A DNA stretch of 64,000 bases from Saccharomycopsis crataegensis (lineage: Eukaryota; Ascomycota; Saccharomycetes; Ascoideales; Saccharomycopsidaceae): assembly GCF_037102585.1 (NCBI RefSeq), contig NW_027043831.1, forward strand, positions 558,001-622,000, read 5' to 3'. The notes beneath the pieces are model-generated. The model was given only the letters and a program-made list of their open reading frames with translations, ran no database searches and had not been told where the DNA came from. Positions 42,526-52,740 of this stretch are shown piece after piece (position 1 is the stretch's first letter; every line of letters starts with the position of its first letter). The translations under genes and the position numbers were made by a program.

Positions 42526-42994
42526 TATTGAAGATTTTCCTTCTCTATATGTTGTTTGCTATCAGTATTAGCGGTCGAAATGTGTTCTCTATATCTCTTT
42601 AGGCCAAAATTTGGGTTTCATAACAATAGTGCGGTAATCATGATTTTTGAGTATACAACGCAATAACAGAAATAAAATGTTAGCTGAATACAAGAAAAAA
42701 AAAAAAAAGATCATTCGTTACTGTTAGTTTAATTACCATTAGTGTAGTCACTATTGTTTAATTACAAAGTTGATATTGATTTTGAATGAATTATTATCCT
42801 ACAAGAATTTCCAATGAAATTTTATTTATGAACAAAGCATAATATGGTACAATGTAGTAGGATTGTAACTCTATGAATCACTATGTATGTACGATGCGTA
42901 CTGAAAATCCACTAAATCCAATATATATATATATTATAATTAGGCGATTTGAAATCCGGTAGCTTCACAATAGAGAAAAAATATCGAAATAGAT
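42526..42994. other. convergent 3' intergenic region
   Basis: 470 bp of AT-rich DNA between the dehydratase and USB1 stop codons. It contains an A-run (42694-42708) and a (TA)n tract near 42921-42933. Nothing else. Confidence 0.5.
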
Positions 42995-44578
42995 CTATTT
43001 TTCAGGTTCTGAGGAAGTTTTATCTTGATTTTTGACGTCTGTAGGCTTTTCCGTCGTTTTCGCAGGGTCTAAGGAGACTTTCTTTTGATTACTGACATCT
43101 ATAGGTTGCTTCTTCACTTTTCCTGGATCTGAGGAAACTTTATCTTCACTATTAATGTGTGTAGCTTCCTTCTTCACGTTTCTGGCCTTTCCAGATTCAG
43201 TTTTAGAATCACCTGTCATTGCTTCGGACTTCTTACCCAGGATCTTGAAACTAACTTGATCATTGTGAATTCTCAAGTTCAATTTTGAAAAAACCGTCTT
43301 CATGTGATACAGAGGTGCATCACGCTTTCTTATCAACCCATTATACTCGTTAACAGCATCATTAATTTGATCGGCAATCAACATATTATACTTGTGGTGA
43401 GTTCTTGAAGGGAATGGGAGCTCGAATTCACAAATGGAGACGTGCAATGAGGATGGTTCGGTGATACTAACGGCTTCCTTGAAAAACGGTACCGCTCTGA
43501 TTAAATCGGAGAAGAACACGCAGTTTTCAAGTTCTTTGAAAGTAGGTTTGTACGCAAGGAAAAGTCGGCTGAAGTTACTATTTGGAAGAAGGTAGAGTTT
43601 TGGTTTGAACTGCACTTTGAGCTCCAGATCAATGAGCCTCCCGATCTTTTTGGGAAGCACCTCTTTGGCCACCTCATAGTTGTCTGATTTTCGGTACTTG
43701 TTCACCATATTGACGAGTTTACGAAGCTCCAACGCCGCCTCGTTCACCGCTTCTCTTTTCTCTTCAGGAAGCGGTGTTGCTAAACTATATGACATGTGCA
43801 ATGCAACCGGTACCCCGAATCTGTTGATGTAATTTGGTCTGAATAGCATAAAGTTATAATCCGCCAAAATTGATGTGTTATTATTATCCGATGGGGCGGT
43901 CTCATCAACTTTTTCTTTCAACTCAAGAAACCGCGTCTTGTTCACTTCGAGCAATTTGTCATTATATTCTTGTGCCAACTTCTCATATTCTGCCTCATTT
44001 TTAAAAAACTTGTTGGCGTCTCCTTCATCGGTCTCGAGCCAGGGGTCGTAAGCTTTGACGTTCGCTGGTTTTCGAATATTGTAGTACCACGAGTGGTTCG
44101 GGATGCCTTTCTGGGGCTCATTAGTCCTCATCCTATAGACGTTTTTGTAGAACCGTTCTTTGTCGAGCCTGAAATTACGTTTCACCAATAACTTATTAAT
44201 CTCCTGTGTAATTCTGTTCAACCCCTGAAGTTGGGACGTGCTAACAGGAATGGCTACTGAAAAATAGCATGATAATGAAGATCTGAATAATAGGTTGTCT
44301 ACTCCCATATTTTTTGGCTCCTGGTTTGGTTCAATGAAGCTTTTCAAAGATGCTAACGCGGGGTCTTTCCAATATTTGTCAAATACGAGTTCTGGAGGTG
44401 GGGGCAATGGGATATTTCTCTTGGTATGAGATTGGTTTGTGATTTGGTACTCCGCAGGTCTCTTCTTCCTGGTTGGTTCAACTTCCTGGTAGTTCTGCTG
44501 GGTTAGTTCTTTTGTGTCCTCTTCCACTGATGATGATGATGATTCGTCTCCACTAGTGTAGTTTCCCACTAAATTCAT
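42995..44578 (-). CDS. USB1: U6 snRNA 3'-end phosphodiesterase Usb1 with extended ends
   Basis: A 527-residue protein from ATG 44578 (MNLVGNYTSGDESSS); codons further upstream lack an ATG. It carries the two HxS motifs of the 2H phosphodiesterase fold: HMS at 261-263 (PVALHMSYSLATPL) and HVS at 379-381 (SSLHVSICEF). These are followed by the family's C-terminal strand (KLNLRIHNDQVSFKIL, about 432-447). Usb1 trims the U6 snRNA oligo(U) tail in the nucleus and leaves a protected end. The protein is nearly twice the usual length (S. cerevisiae 290). There is a long charged insert between the N-terminal strand and the first HxS, and a C-terminal tail of about 80 residues with three imperfect repeats (KVSSDPGKVKKQPIDVSNQ, KKVSLDPAKTTEKPTDVKNQ, DKTSSEPEK). 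The core call is good; tail function is unknown. Confidence 0.8.
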   Translation of the reverse strand: MNLVGNYTSGDESSSSSVEEDTKELTQQNYQEVEPTRKKRPAEYQITNQSHTKRNIPLPPPPELVFDKYWKDPALASLKSFIEPNQEPKNMGVDNLLFRSSLSCYFSVAIPVSTSQLQGLNRITQEINKLLVKRNFRLDKERFYKNVYRMRTNEPQKGIPNHSWYYNIRKPANVKAYDPWLETDEGDANKFFKNEAEYEKLAQEYNDKLLEVNKTRFLELKEKVDETAPSDNNNTSILADYNFMLFRPNYINRFGVPVALHMSYSLATPLPEEKREAVNEAALELRKLVNMVNKYRKSDNYEVAKEVLPKKIGRLIDLELKVQFKPKLYLLPNSNFSRLFLAYKPTFKELENCVFFSDLIRAVPFFKEAVSITEPSSLHVSICEFELPFPSRTHHKYNMLIADQINDAVNEYNGLIRKRDAPLYHMKTVFSKLNLRIHNDQVSFKILGKKSEAMTGDSKTESGKARNVKKEATHINSEDKVSSDPGKVKKQPIDVSNQKKVSLDPAKTTEKPTDVKNQDKTSSEPEK

Positions 44579-44932
44579 TAAGTTGCAAAACACTGGAATC
44601 AATCTGATTTGTAGTTGTCAACTCATGGAAGTTTTAATTCAGAATTTTCTTTTTCGTCTTATTAGTACCTTATGAATGGTATATATGTGCGAAAACACAT
44701 ATTGGCCGCCTGTATCACTTAATAACGATCCAACGCAACAAGGAAAATAAAGAATGATCTATAATTGAAAAAAAAAATGGGTCAATAAATAAATCACTAC
44801 AGTTGACACATATAAAATAAATAACCAGCTGTAAAATGGAAAATTATACAAAATACAAGAGCCGCAACAAATAAAAATAAAAAATTAAAATGGAAGGAGA
44901 ATTACAAAGAATCACTATCATCAAAGATATAC
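44579..44932. other. intergenic region, USB1 upstream / NUP145 downstream
   Basis: 354 bp between the USB1 start and the NUP145 stop. It has an A-run at 44768-44777 and otherwise nothing distinctive. Confidence 0.5.
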
Positions 44933-47900
44933 TCAGTTGACTGAGAATGCTTTAGAAATTCCACAACCTTCAGTGAAGTACATTCTTTCTGATTCGCATA
45001 ATGGCAAGTCTGTCAACTTCTTGATTTCGGTTTTTTTCCTCGAAATGTCATAACTCTTTTTAATAACGAATTTCGAAATCAAGTTCAAGGCAATTTTGGT
45101 TTCAGGGTTGGCAATGTTCATCAATGGTAAATGGACCATCAAGTTGTTCACCAAAGAATCCACATAGTCTTCATCGCCTTCATTAAACTTTAATAGCAAA
45201 TAGTTTTTATAAACCCCCAAGCCTCTTGCCCAGTCTTCCAAGTCATACGTCTTTTCAATTGTCTTCGGGAAGCGGTTGATGAGAGTGAAGAGATTACCCA
45301 AAAGATCGCCATCACCAATCACCGATCTTGGAGCAACCTTATTGAGAATGATGTCATGCGCTTCAGTCCAGCTCTCGGCCTCTAATAACGCATAGGCCTC
45401 ATTGAAATAGTCACCAAGGTAGTGGTACTTCAACGCAATAGCAGAAGCAAGAAGTTTCTTTGGCAATTGGTAAGTAGCAATCATGAAGTTTAGCTTTTCA
45501 GACTCAATCTTCGAAGTCTTGGAATTGCTCTTGAAATTGAAGAATTTCTCAATATTATGGCACACAAGCTCATCAATGAGTTTAACGGCAATTTCATCGT
45601 TATTCAAATGAAAATAAACAAATAAAGCATAATTCCATTTTCCCGTGCTAAGTAGCTGCTCGGCAAAAGAGAGGGTCAATTTATCGCCCTTTTCTTTCCA
45701 ATTTGCAATATTGATTTTATCAGAAATTCCTGAGCTTTTCAAAAATTCATACATGTACCATTGAATTCTGACGTCCAAACTATTTGCGCATTGTAAGCCA
45801 AGGATTGCCTTCTCAAAGTCAGAATAGTTCACGATTTCTTGAGCACTACCTAACAAACTGAATACTTTTAAAATTCCCAACTCAAAGTCGTATGGAACAT
45901 TCTGGCGGTCCACATAATTATCGAAGAAGCACCTCGTGAGCTCAGGTAATGGTTTGTTCGTGTCACCAAAAGAAATTACCAACAGATAAACCATTTGCCA
46001 ACTCAAACCTTCTGTGACATTAATATTATCATTATTCAATAGAAAATCTCCTGTCAATAATTTGTAAATCTTCAATAATGATTTAGAGATAAAATTGGTA
46101 GAAGAGTTGGAAATCCAATAACTGAGCTGTTTTTTTGCACCGTGTTTGACCTGAGAATCATTGGATCCCAATAAACTAAGCAACACAGATAAGTAAAAAT
46201 TCTTAGAGCTCTGAGCAAAATCGTTGGCTTTTCCAATGTCATTGCCGCATAAACACAAAAATATCTTATCAAATGCTTGATCCTCAGTGTCTGAACCATG
46301 TGAGTTTTTCAACATTGTCTTAACCTTAGTATTAGTGATCGGCTTCAACCAAGTTTGCAAAATCTCGATCTTGCTTTTGTTCATTAAATGCGCTTTGACC
46401 TTATCTTCAGTTATCTTATTTATTTCTCGGAACTCAGCATTTTTTAAGATTCTTGAGTCATCAAATAGTATAGATGCTAAATCCCAAAGTTCAATCTCAT
46501 CTCTCGCATTTTTGTCGAAGGAGCTTTTGAAAGTATCAAGAAGTAATTCAAACTTGAGGTCATCATTTGCAAGAACCTTAGGGTATCCATTACTTCGTTT
46601 GCCCAATTTTGCAATGTTGAAATGATTGCTAAAAATCAAATCCAATAATTGGTCATTTTGAGGACTATTACCGTATTGCTTATCGGCACTGAAAACATTG
46701 ATATCATTAGCGGAAGATTCACTTTGTTGAATATTAGTAAAAATTTTACCATTATTAGCATCCCATTTACTAAACACTTTCCCACGTAATCTCAATTGCT
46801 CAATAGCAAGCTCGTTACTCAAAATCATTGAGTTAATTTTGCTAAACATCATGTCATCCAATTCATTGAACCCCAAAGATTTTGGAATATGTCTATTGAA
46901 TGATGCGTAAGGCAATTTGGGAGCTTCCTTCAAAATCAATTCCTGATATTTTGGATTGAAAACAGAATCCTCCTCATTGCATTGCTCAAATGTATCCTTC
47001 CATGATAGATCTGCACACTTATCTGATAATTTCTTGATAACTCTTGAAGGTTTAACTTCCAAAATTTTGAGATCATCTTCACTGATATCCACTGGCTCAT
47101 ATGCGCGTTCCTCAAGGGAATCCTCATCTAGCATTTCTGAGTCTAAAAGTGAATTTTTCATATATTCCAAGTCCTCTATATCAATTTCACCAAATCTCTC
47201 AACGACATTGTCATCATTAGCTGGCATTTTGGCAAGAACAAGCTGCACTTCTTCCACATTTTCCATGACATTAGCGTCTTCCATCTCTATTTCTTCTTGA
47301 TTTTCCAATTCGTCGATATCATCAGCAACAACAGGCATTTCCTCAATAGTCCGTTCCGGTTTGCCTATCTCGACTTTGTTATCTTGGATGGAAACGCTAA
47401 CATGAAACTGATCTAATTCATTATCCACATCAGCATAATTAGAACTTCCAAAATCCCAGCCACCTGGGATGGTAGCACTAGTAACCCTTTGTTTCTTTAA
47501 TGCAAACTTATCTCTTTCATCAGACACTGGTGGTGGCTTCTCGACTGATCTTGGCAATACTCTTTTCTGGGGAATAAGAATTTTTGACTTCTTTGGAGAT
47601 TGAGGTTTTTGTTCTGAAGGAACACTTTGCTTGGCCACCGAAGGTTTTGGTTGCGGCTTGCACTCAACTTGATTTTTTTCGGCCACCTGATCTTTCTCCA
47701 CAACTGGTTGATTGTCAATCGCTTCTGATTTTTTATCCATATCCGCATTATTACCTTTATCTTCTTCATCATCACTATCATCAATCAACCCCCAAATACT
47801 GAAATGTTGAATCTTGAATGACCAGCTACCACTGCCAACGATATAATTAATAAACTCTGTTTCTTTTTGTCTTTTGAGCTTTAATACAAACAGATTGATT

Positions 47901-49441
47901 TCCTCAGAACTAAAATCATCTTTTTCTGGATTTCTTTTCTTTGGATACACATTTTCGAGAGTGATTATGGAATCAACGTTAAGACCAGACCCTTGAGGAG
48001 GTTTTGTCAATGGATCAGGATAAACTTCAACGGTGAAGTTTTCTTTAAAAATAATATTTGCTTCTGTGAATAAACTATTGTAAAGGTTCAATATAGTAGA
48101 ATATTTTGGATTGGCAGTTGCAAAATCTACCAAGTCCACATTTGAATTAAAAGAAATTTGACCATAATGTTTACGGCCAACAATAAAATTTGGAACTGAG
48201 GACAAATCTGATAATGATAATTCTGCCAATTTACTGACAGGTGGAGAGCACCAATATTCCTTTGGAGATTTGGAAAAATCAATAGAATCTTCTAATGCCT
48301 TCATGCGCAAAGCTTCTTCATCTAATTCTTTTTCATGCAATGAAGACTTATTTGGCATTTTTATTGGTCTGTTAGAATTATCTCTAAATGTTGATTTGAT
48401 TCGTTCAATACCAAGGCTGAAGAATCTTTTTTTCGTTGGTCCGCTCACCATAACATTGGATTCATCAGTATCCAACACCTTCACATCATATTGTTTGCCC
48501 TTGTGTAAGCTCTTTGTCCCGTTCAACAATTTTCTTCTTTTCGCAGCAGACACATCAGGATCAATCACCAACTTCTTAATGTCACTATTATTGCGAGCTG
48601 GTCTGGCGAGATTAGAATACTGTGAAATCTTTGGCGGCAAGTTATTTTTATTGTTGATTGTCGAAAACTTCAACTGGTATTCTTTCCCCAAAGTTGAATT
48701 GAATTGAAAATTGCTGTCATATGTATTGAAATCAAAGGTTTTCTTTGAATACTGTTCAGATAGTGTCGAAGAAAACTGGATGTTTCCTTTGGGTGTTAAA
48801 TTCAACATCAAATTGTCCTTTGCTGGAGAAAATAATCCATGGATCGAATGGTCCAAAATATCTGCCGTGTTGTTTCCTAATGGAACATTAACGTAATGGC
48901 GGTTCAACTTTGAGCTTCTAATACCATTCAAGATGTTACTGTGATAAATTTTAGTAGTTTGAGGCGAAGCTCTGCTGCTTGAGCCAGAAAAAGAATTCTT
49001 CTTTTTCAGCTTTGACTTTGGCGAAGATATATTTGTGAATGAACCATCAGGTGCACTTGTAATGCCTTCATCTTTTCCGGTGATTGATTTTGGCATTTCA
49101 CTTACTTTTTCTAAGGGTGTTAAATTAATTCCAAAAGGTGAATCATCCAAAGTTGCCGATTTCATGTTATTATTGTTGTAACTGCAATTTCCAATACCAA
49201 ACGCAGGCTTGGAAGCATCATTACCACCAATTGTTTGTTTGTTGCCAAAAAGAGACATTCCAGAAGACTGTGTTACCCCCGTATTGAAGCCTACTCCGGA
49301 CGGTTTTGTAACAGTTGGTTTGTTTCCAAATAACCCTATGCCACTGCCGGTTTTGTTATTATTATTGGTAGTATTATTGAAAAGGCTCAGGCCAGAATTG
49401 GGCGTGCTGCTGCTACCGGAGTTGCCGAAGTTGCCAAACAT
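44933..49441 (-). CDS. NUP145: nucleoporin precursor Nup145 (Nup98-Nup96 type)
   Basis: A 1502-residue precursor. The N-terminal 110 residues carry FG-type repeats (SLFGNK, GLFGNK, FGIG, SPFGIN), fewer than usual. Residues about 395-552 form the autoproteolytic domain: PKEYWCSPPVSKLAELSLSDLSSVPNFIVGRKHYGQI and QHFSIWGLIDD. The H-F/S site (His546-Phe547/Ser548) would self-cleave into Nup145N and Nup145C. After an acidic/basic linker, the C-terminal half (about 860-1490) is the helical Nup96-type scaffold domain (SWKDTFEQCN, GLSWQMVYLLVISFGD, EAESWTEAHDIILNKVAPRSVI). It belongs to the Nup84/Y-complex of the nuclear pore and binds Sec13 and Nup84. No frame breaks are seen. It is divergent from TUM1 across 297 bp. 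Confidence 0.93.
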   Translation of the reverse strand: MFGNFGNSGSSSTPNSGLSLFNNTTNNNNKTGSGIGLFGNKPTVTKPSGVGFNTGVTQSSGMSLFGNKQTIGGNDASKPAFGIGNCSYNNNNMKSATLDDSPFGINLTPLEKVSEMPKSITGKDEGITSAPDGSFTNISSPKSKLKKKNSFSGSSSRASPQTTKIYHSNILNGIRSSKLNRHYVNVPLGNNTADILDHSIHGLFSPAKDNLMLNLTPKGNIQFSSTLSEQYSKKTFDFNTYDSNFQFNSTLGKEYQLKFSTINNKNNLPPKISQYSNLARPARNNSDIKKLVIDPDVSAAKRRKLLNGTKSLHKGKQYDVKVLDTDESNVMVSGPTKKRFFSLGIERIKSTFRDNSNRPIKMPNKSSLHEKELDEEALRMKALEDSIDFSKSPKEYWCSPPVSKLAELSLSDLSSVPNFIVGRKHYGQISFNSNVDLVDFATANPKYSTILNLYNSLFTEANIIFKENFTVEVYPDPLTKPPQGSGLNVDSIITLENVYPKKRNPEKDDFSSEEINLFVLKLKRQKETEFINYIVGSGSWSFKIQHFSIWGLIDDSDDEEDKGNNADMDKKSEAIDNQPVVEKDQVAEKNQVECKPQPKPSVAKQSVPSEQKPQSPKKSKILIPQKRVLPRSVEKPPPVSDERDKFALKKQRVTSATIPGGWDFGSSNYADVDNELDQFHVSVSIQDNKVEIGKPERTIEEMPVVADDIDELENQEEIEMEDANVMENVEEVQLVLAKMPANDDNVVERFGEIDIEDLEYMKNSLLDSEMLDEDSLEERAYEPVDISEDDLKILEVKPSRVIKKLSDKCADLSWKDTFEQCNEEDSVFNPKYQELILKEAPKLPYASFNRHIPKSLGFNELDDMMFSKINSMILSNELAIEQLRLRGKVFSKWDANNGKIFTNIQQSESSANDINVFSADKQYGNSPQNDQLLDLIFSNHFNIAKLGKRSNGYPKVLANDDLKFELLLDTFKSSFDKNARDEIELWDLASILFDDSRILKNAEFREINKITEDKVKAHLMNKSKIEILQTWLKPITNTKVKTMLKNSHGSDTEDQAFDKIFLCLCGNDIGKANDFAQSSKNFYLSVLLSLLGSNDSQVKHGAKKQLSYWISNSSTNFISKSLLKIYKLLTGDFLLNNDNINVTEGLSWQMVYLLVISFGDTNKPLPELTRCFFDNYVDRQNVPYDFELGILKVFSLLGSAQEIVNYSDFEKAILGLQCANSLDVRIQWYMYEFLKSSGISDKINIANWKEKGDKLTLSFAEQLLSTGKWNYALFVYFHLNNDEIAVKLIDELVCHNIEKFFNFKSNSKTSKIESEKLNFMIATYQLPKKLLASAIALKYHYLGDYFNEAYALLEAESWTEAHDIILNKVAPRSVIGDGDLLGNLFTLINRFPKTIEKTYDLEDWARGLGVYKNYLLLKFNEGDEDYVDSLVNNLMVHLPLMNIANPETKIALNLISKFVIKKSYDISRKKTEIKKLTDLPLCESERMYFTEGCGISKAFSVN

Positions 49442-49738
49442 GTTTTGTAAATTTCCGTCACTTCAATACTCTGCTGTCTTTGTAGTCTATTGTCCTTGGA
49501 TCATTTATCAAAACGCTTTGCCAAAAATAATAAACATCACGATAATACACTACTGAACATTCAAACAAGAAAAAAAAAAAAAAAAAAATCGAATTTTCTT
49601 TTGGTGTCTGGGTGTCTTTCAGGGACATCTCTTCATCAGGACCCCCACCAGGGATTATTAGTGAAATCATCTGAATCATCATAACAATCAGTTAATAACG
49701 ATTCATTGACTTTAATATTTTATTATTAAGTGTGAATT

Positions 49739-50635
49739 ATGCTGAGAACTAATATCAAAGTTATTACTCCTTCAAAGCTCAATAGTTTGTTGAAAACTGC
49801 ATCTCTGGAATCAAGAATTGTTCCGGTAGATGCAACATGGTATATGCCAAACCAGAAGAAGCTCGGATTCGACACCTTCAAGGCATCAAGAATCCCTAAC
49901 TCCATATTTATCGATATTGATAAAATAAAGGATGAAAAATCTAGCTACCCTCACATGTTGCCATCTTCGGATATCTTCAAATATCATGTTTCCAAGTTGG
50001 GGATAAGAAATAATGACCATTTGGTGGTTTATGATCAAATCGGTAACTTTTCTGCCCCAAGAGCTGCTTGGATGTTTGAAGTCTTTAGACATAAAAACAT
50101 ATATTTATTGGATAACTACCAGTCTTATTTGAAAGAAAAATATGATATCGATTCATCCCCAATAGATAAACCAAGCACCTATCCGGAATCAGACTACGAA
50201 ATGGAGCGCACAATCCTTAATGATGTTGTATCGTTTGAAGAGATCTATGATATCGTTTCTGATCCAGCCAACTCTTCAAAATATCATATTCTCGATGCAA
50301 GATCTACTGGTAGATATAAGGGTGTTGATCCAGAGCCAAGGCCCGGCTTAACTTCAGGACACGCCCCTCATGTTATCAGCAGCCCAGCCACGGAGGTTTT
50401 GCAACCTGGAGACAAAACTTTTTTGCCAAAGGAAGACTTGATTGAGTTTTTCAATAATAGGAAAGTGGACAATTCTAAACCAATAATTGTTATGTGTGGA
50501 ACTGGTGTCACTGCTTGTATCATCAAGTCGGCACTAGAAATATCTGGTTTGGGTGAAAAAGGTATCCAAGTGTATGATGGTTCTTGGACAGAATATGCTC
50601 AAAGAGCTGATCCAAAATACATCATCAAAGAGTAG
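49739..50635 (+). CDS. TUM1: thiosulfate/3-mercaptopyruvate sulfurtransferase Tum1
   Basis: A 298-residue protein with two rhodanese domains. The N-terminal inactive-type domain (about 10-140) has IVPVDATWYMP, RIPNSIFIDIDKIKD and LVVYDQIGNFSAPRAAWMFEVF. The C-terminal domain (about 165-295) has ILDARSTGRYKGVDPEPRPGLTSGHAPH and the active loop CGTGVTAC with catalytic Cys253, then YDGSWTEYAQRADP. Tum1 relays sulfur from Nfs1 to Uba4 in Urm1-dependent 2-thiolation of wobble uridines, as in S. cerevisiae, and works in cytosol and mitochondria. The active loop CGTGVTA is intermediate between classical rhodanese (CRxGx[R/T]) and mercaptopyruvate-type (CGSGVTA) loops, fitting a persulfide donor role. 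The gene converges on NOC3 with 122 bp between the stops. Confidence 0.93.
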   Translation: MLRTNIKVITPSKLNSLLKTASLESRIVPVDATWYMPNQKKLGFDTFKASRIPNSIFIDIDKIKDEKSSYPHMLPSSDIFKYHVSKLGIRNNDHLVVYDQIGNFSAPRAAWMFEVFRHKNIYLLDNYQSYLKEKYDIDSSPIDKPSTYPESDYEMERTILNDVVSFEEIYDIVSDPANSSKYHILDARSTGRYKGVDPEPRPGLTSGHAPHVISSPATEVLQPGDKTFLPKEDLIEFFNNRKVDNSKPIIVMCGTGVTACIIKSALEISGLGEKGIQVYDGSWTEYAQRADPKYIIKE

Positions 50636-50757
50636 CTATTTTAGATTTTCATTAAGTCCAATACTTACTAAAAAAAAAAGGGGGGGGCGTGGAAATGTGC
50701 ATTTTTTGGAAATAAAATTTTTTTTAGAGATAATAATAATACATTAATATTAGGAAG

Positions 50758-52740
50758 CTAACTAGATCTAGATTGTTTCAAAACCTTCTTCGCGCTGCCA
50801 GAAATGGACGGGCAATAATGGTTAACAAGCAAGCAATTCTCCCATATCGTAGCAGCCTCAGGATTGCTTCTGCTAGGATGGTCTGCTTCCATCACAAAAG
50901 TGCCATTTTCAACTCTATCATCAATATTATACATGTTTTTGATTTCTGGGGCCTTATCAATTAGCTGAGACAAGAACCCTAGCAAAGCCAAAGTTGGCTT
51001 CTCACTGGTATTTAAAATCAACATGTAAATTTTTTTTGTAAAGGCCAAATTTCTTATTTTTGTGCTTGATTTGGTCTGAATGAAAATTGCATTCAAAGTT
51101 CTAATCAACAATTTAATCGACTTAGTGATTTCCGCATCCATTGAAATATCTAAAAGAATACCGTAAAGTACGTCAATAAACTTGGACATATCCATTCTGA
51201 TTTTATTATTCCCGTTATCCATCAAAGTAAAAGACGTAACAATACAGAACAAAATTTGCTTAATTCTATGATCAGTCAAGTGTTCTTCAGCAGAAATATC
51301 TTGAATTAATTCCTTCATAATTTGTAAAAAATCACCAATTAACTCGAGATTAGCCATGAACCCATATTTGGCTAACCCTTCTAGAACACTGGCCATCAAA
51401 TGATCATTTCTAGTTTTCAAGATCTGCAAATAATTTGACAACAAAATCTTCAAAATTTCTGCCTGGTTTCTGTCTCTTTCTTCCCTAGAAACTTGTAACT
51501 CAGCCTTTCTCATTTCTTCATCAATTTCTTTACGTTCTTTTCTTGCTTTCCGCTCCTTTTTCGATAAATGAACTCTATCCTTCTTCTTTAATTTTAGCTT
51601 AGATTGCGATGCATTATCCATGGCATTTTGGGGATCGTAATCTGATAATATTGACAATGACAAATATAGGGCGACAACTTCTTTGTTGACACGGTAGTCT
51701 TTTTGTTTCAATGACTTAGAAATCAATCTGCAAACGTCAAAAGAAAGTTTACCATAAGTTATATCTTCGTCCAACTGCTCTTGCAAAACACTTATACAAC
51801 GAGTGAAAAGCTTAATATTAGCAAGCTTTTCTGGTTCTTCAGATTCTTTTGGCAATGGGCCTCTGAATCTGCAAACGAACTTTATCAATATGTTCAATAA
51901 GTCTTCCACAAAATTAAAATGAGACAATGAGCTTACCAATTCACAGGACGCCGTTATGGAAACTCTTCCCAAATAGCTCTTCTTTGAAAATGATTTAGCA
52001 TTAGTTGACAAAATATTGAGATAAGCTTTATAATTGGCTAAAAGAGTCTGTTCGAACATTCTTAATTTTGCAATATCTTTGGAGACTTTTTCTTTCTTTT
52101 CTGTTTCTGACAATGGTCTTATTCTATAACCAGGCACAATGCTTTTGAAAGTTGAAACCAATGCTAGCAAGGAGTACCTGGAAGTCACAGGATTTTTAGA
52201 TTGAGCCATTTTGCGTAATCTAGTTAAGGAAGAAATATTTTCTTCCGGTTGTTCTATCAATTTCTCAACCATTTCGGCAATGTCTTCCTGTAATTGAATA
52301 AGCTTTTCTTCTTCGGTCATATTTTCCGAGAATGCGTAAACTTCTTCATCATCAGATAATTCTTCTTCACTTTTCTTGGAGTCTTCTTCTGTAGGCTTTT
52401 CATCCTCATCATCTTTCTCATCTTCTTCTTCTGATTCATCTTCTTCATCTTGTTCCCTGACAATTCTCTGAATTCTCCCCTCGCTAGTCTTAATAGGCAA
52501 ACCTTCCACGATTTTTTTATTTTTCACCAAAGATCTTGGAACATTTTCATAATCTTGTTCTTCATTCTCCCAATCATTCTCATCCTCATCACTTTCTTCT
52601 GAAAAGTTTCCACCATCATCATCTTCTTCTTCTGATAAGATCACATTATTGAAACCAGCAGACAAAATTCTATCTTCTTCAGCACGCTGCTTCTTTAGCT
52701 TAGTAGCACCTTTGGAGAGCTCGGCCTTTCTCTTACCCAT
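50758..52740 (-). CDS. NOC3: nucleolar complex protein 3 (60S pre-ribosome assembly)
   Basis: A 660-residue protein from ATG 52740 (MGKRKAELSKGATKLKKQ); 13 further codons upstream lack an ATG. The N-terminus is basic, then strongly acidic (about 35-160, SEEEDDDGGNFSEESDEDEND). The helical repeat core includes LTRLRKMAQSKNPVTSRYSLLALVSTFKSIVPGYRIRPLSETEKKEKVSKDIAKLRMFEQTLLANYKAYL, the Noc3 family signature. The C-terminal CBF/Noc domain includes LALLGFLSQLIDKAPEI and SNPEAATIWENCLLVNHYCPSI. With Noc2, Noc3 escorts pre-60S particles from nucleolus to nucleoplasm, and it has also been linked to DNA replication licensing. The promoter carries PAC and RRPE motifs typical of ribosome-biogenesis genes. 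Confidence 0.92.
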   Translation of the reverse strand: MGKRKAELSKGATKLKKQRAEEDRILSAGFNNVILSEEEDDDGGNFSEESDEDENDWENEEQDYENVPRSLVKNKKIVEGLPIKTSEGRIQRIVREQDEEDESEEEDEKDDEDEKPTEEDSKKSEEELSDDEEVYAFSENMTEEEKLIQLQEDIAEMVEKLIEQPEENISSLTRLRKMAQSKNPVTSRYSLLALVSTFKSIVPGYRIRPLSETEKKEKVSKDIAKLRMFEQTLLANYKAYLNILSTNAKSFSKKSYLGRVSITASCELVSSLSHFNFVEDLLNILIKFVCRFRGPLPKESEEPEKLANIKLFTRCISVLQEQLDEDITYGKLSFDVCRLISKSLKQKDYRVNKEVVALYLSLSILSDYDPQNAMDNASQSKLKLKKKDRVHLSKKERKARKERKEIDEEMRKAELQVSREERDRNQAEILKILLSNYLQILKTRNDHLMASVLEGLAKYGFMANLELIGDFLQIMKELIQDISAEEHLTDHRIKQILFCIVTSFTLMDNGNNKIRMDMSKFIDVLYGILLDISMDAEITKSIKLLIRTLNAIFIQTKSSTKIRNLAFTKKIYMLILNTSEKPTLALLGFLSQLIDKAPEIKNMYNIDDRVENGTFVMEADHPSRSNPEAATIWENCLLVNHYCPSISGSAKKVLKQSRSS

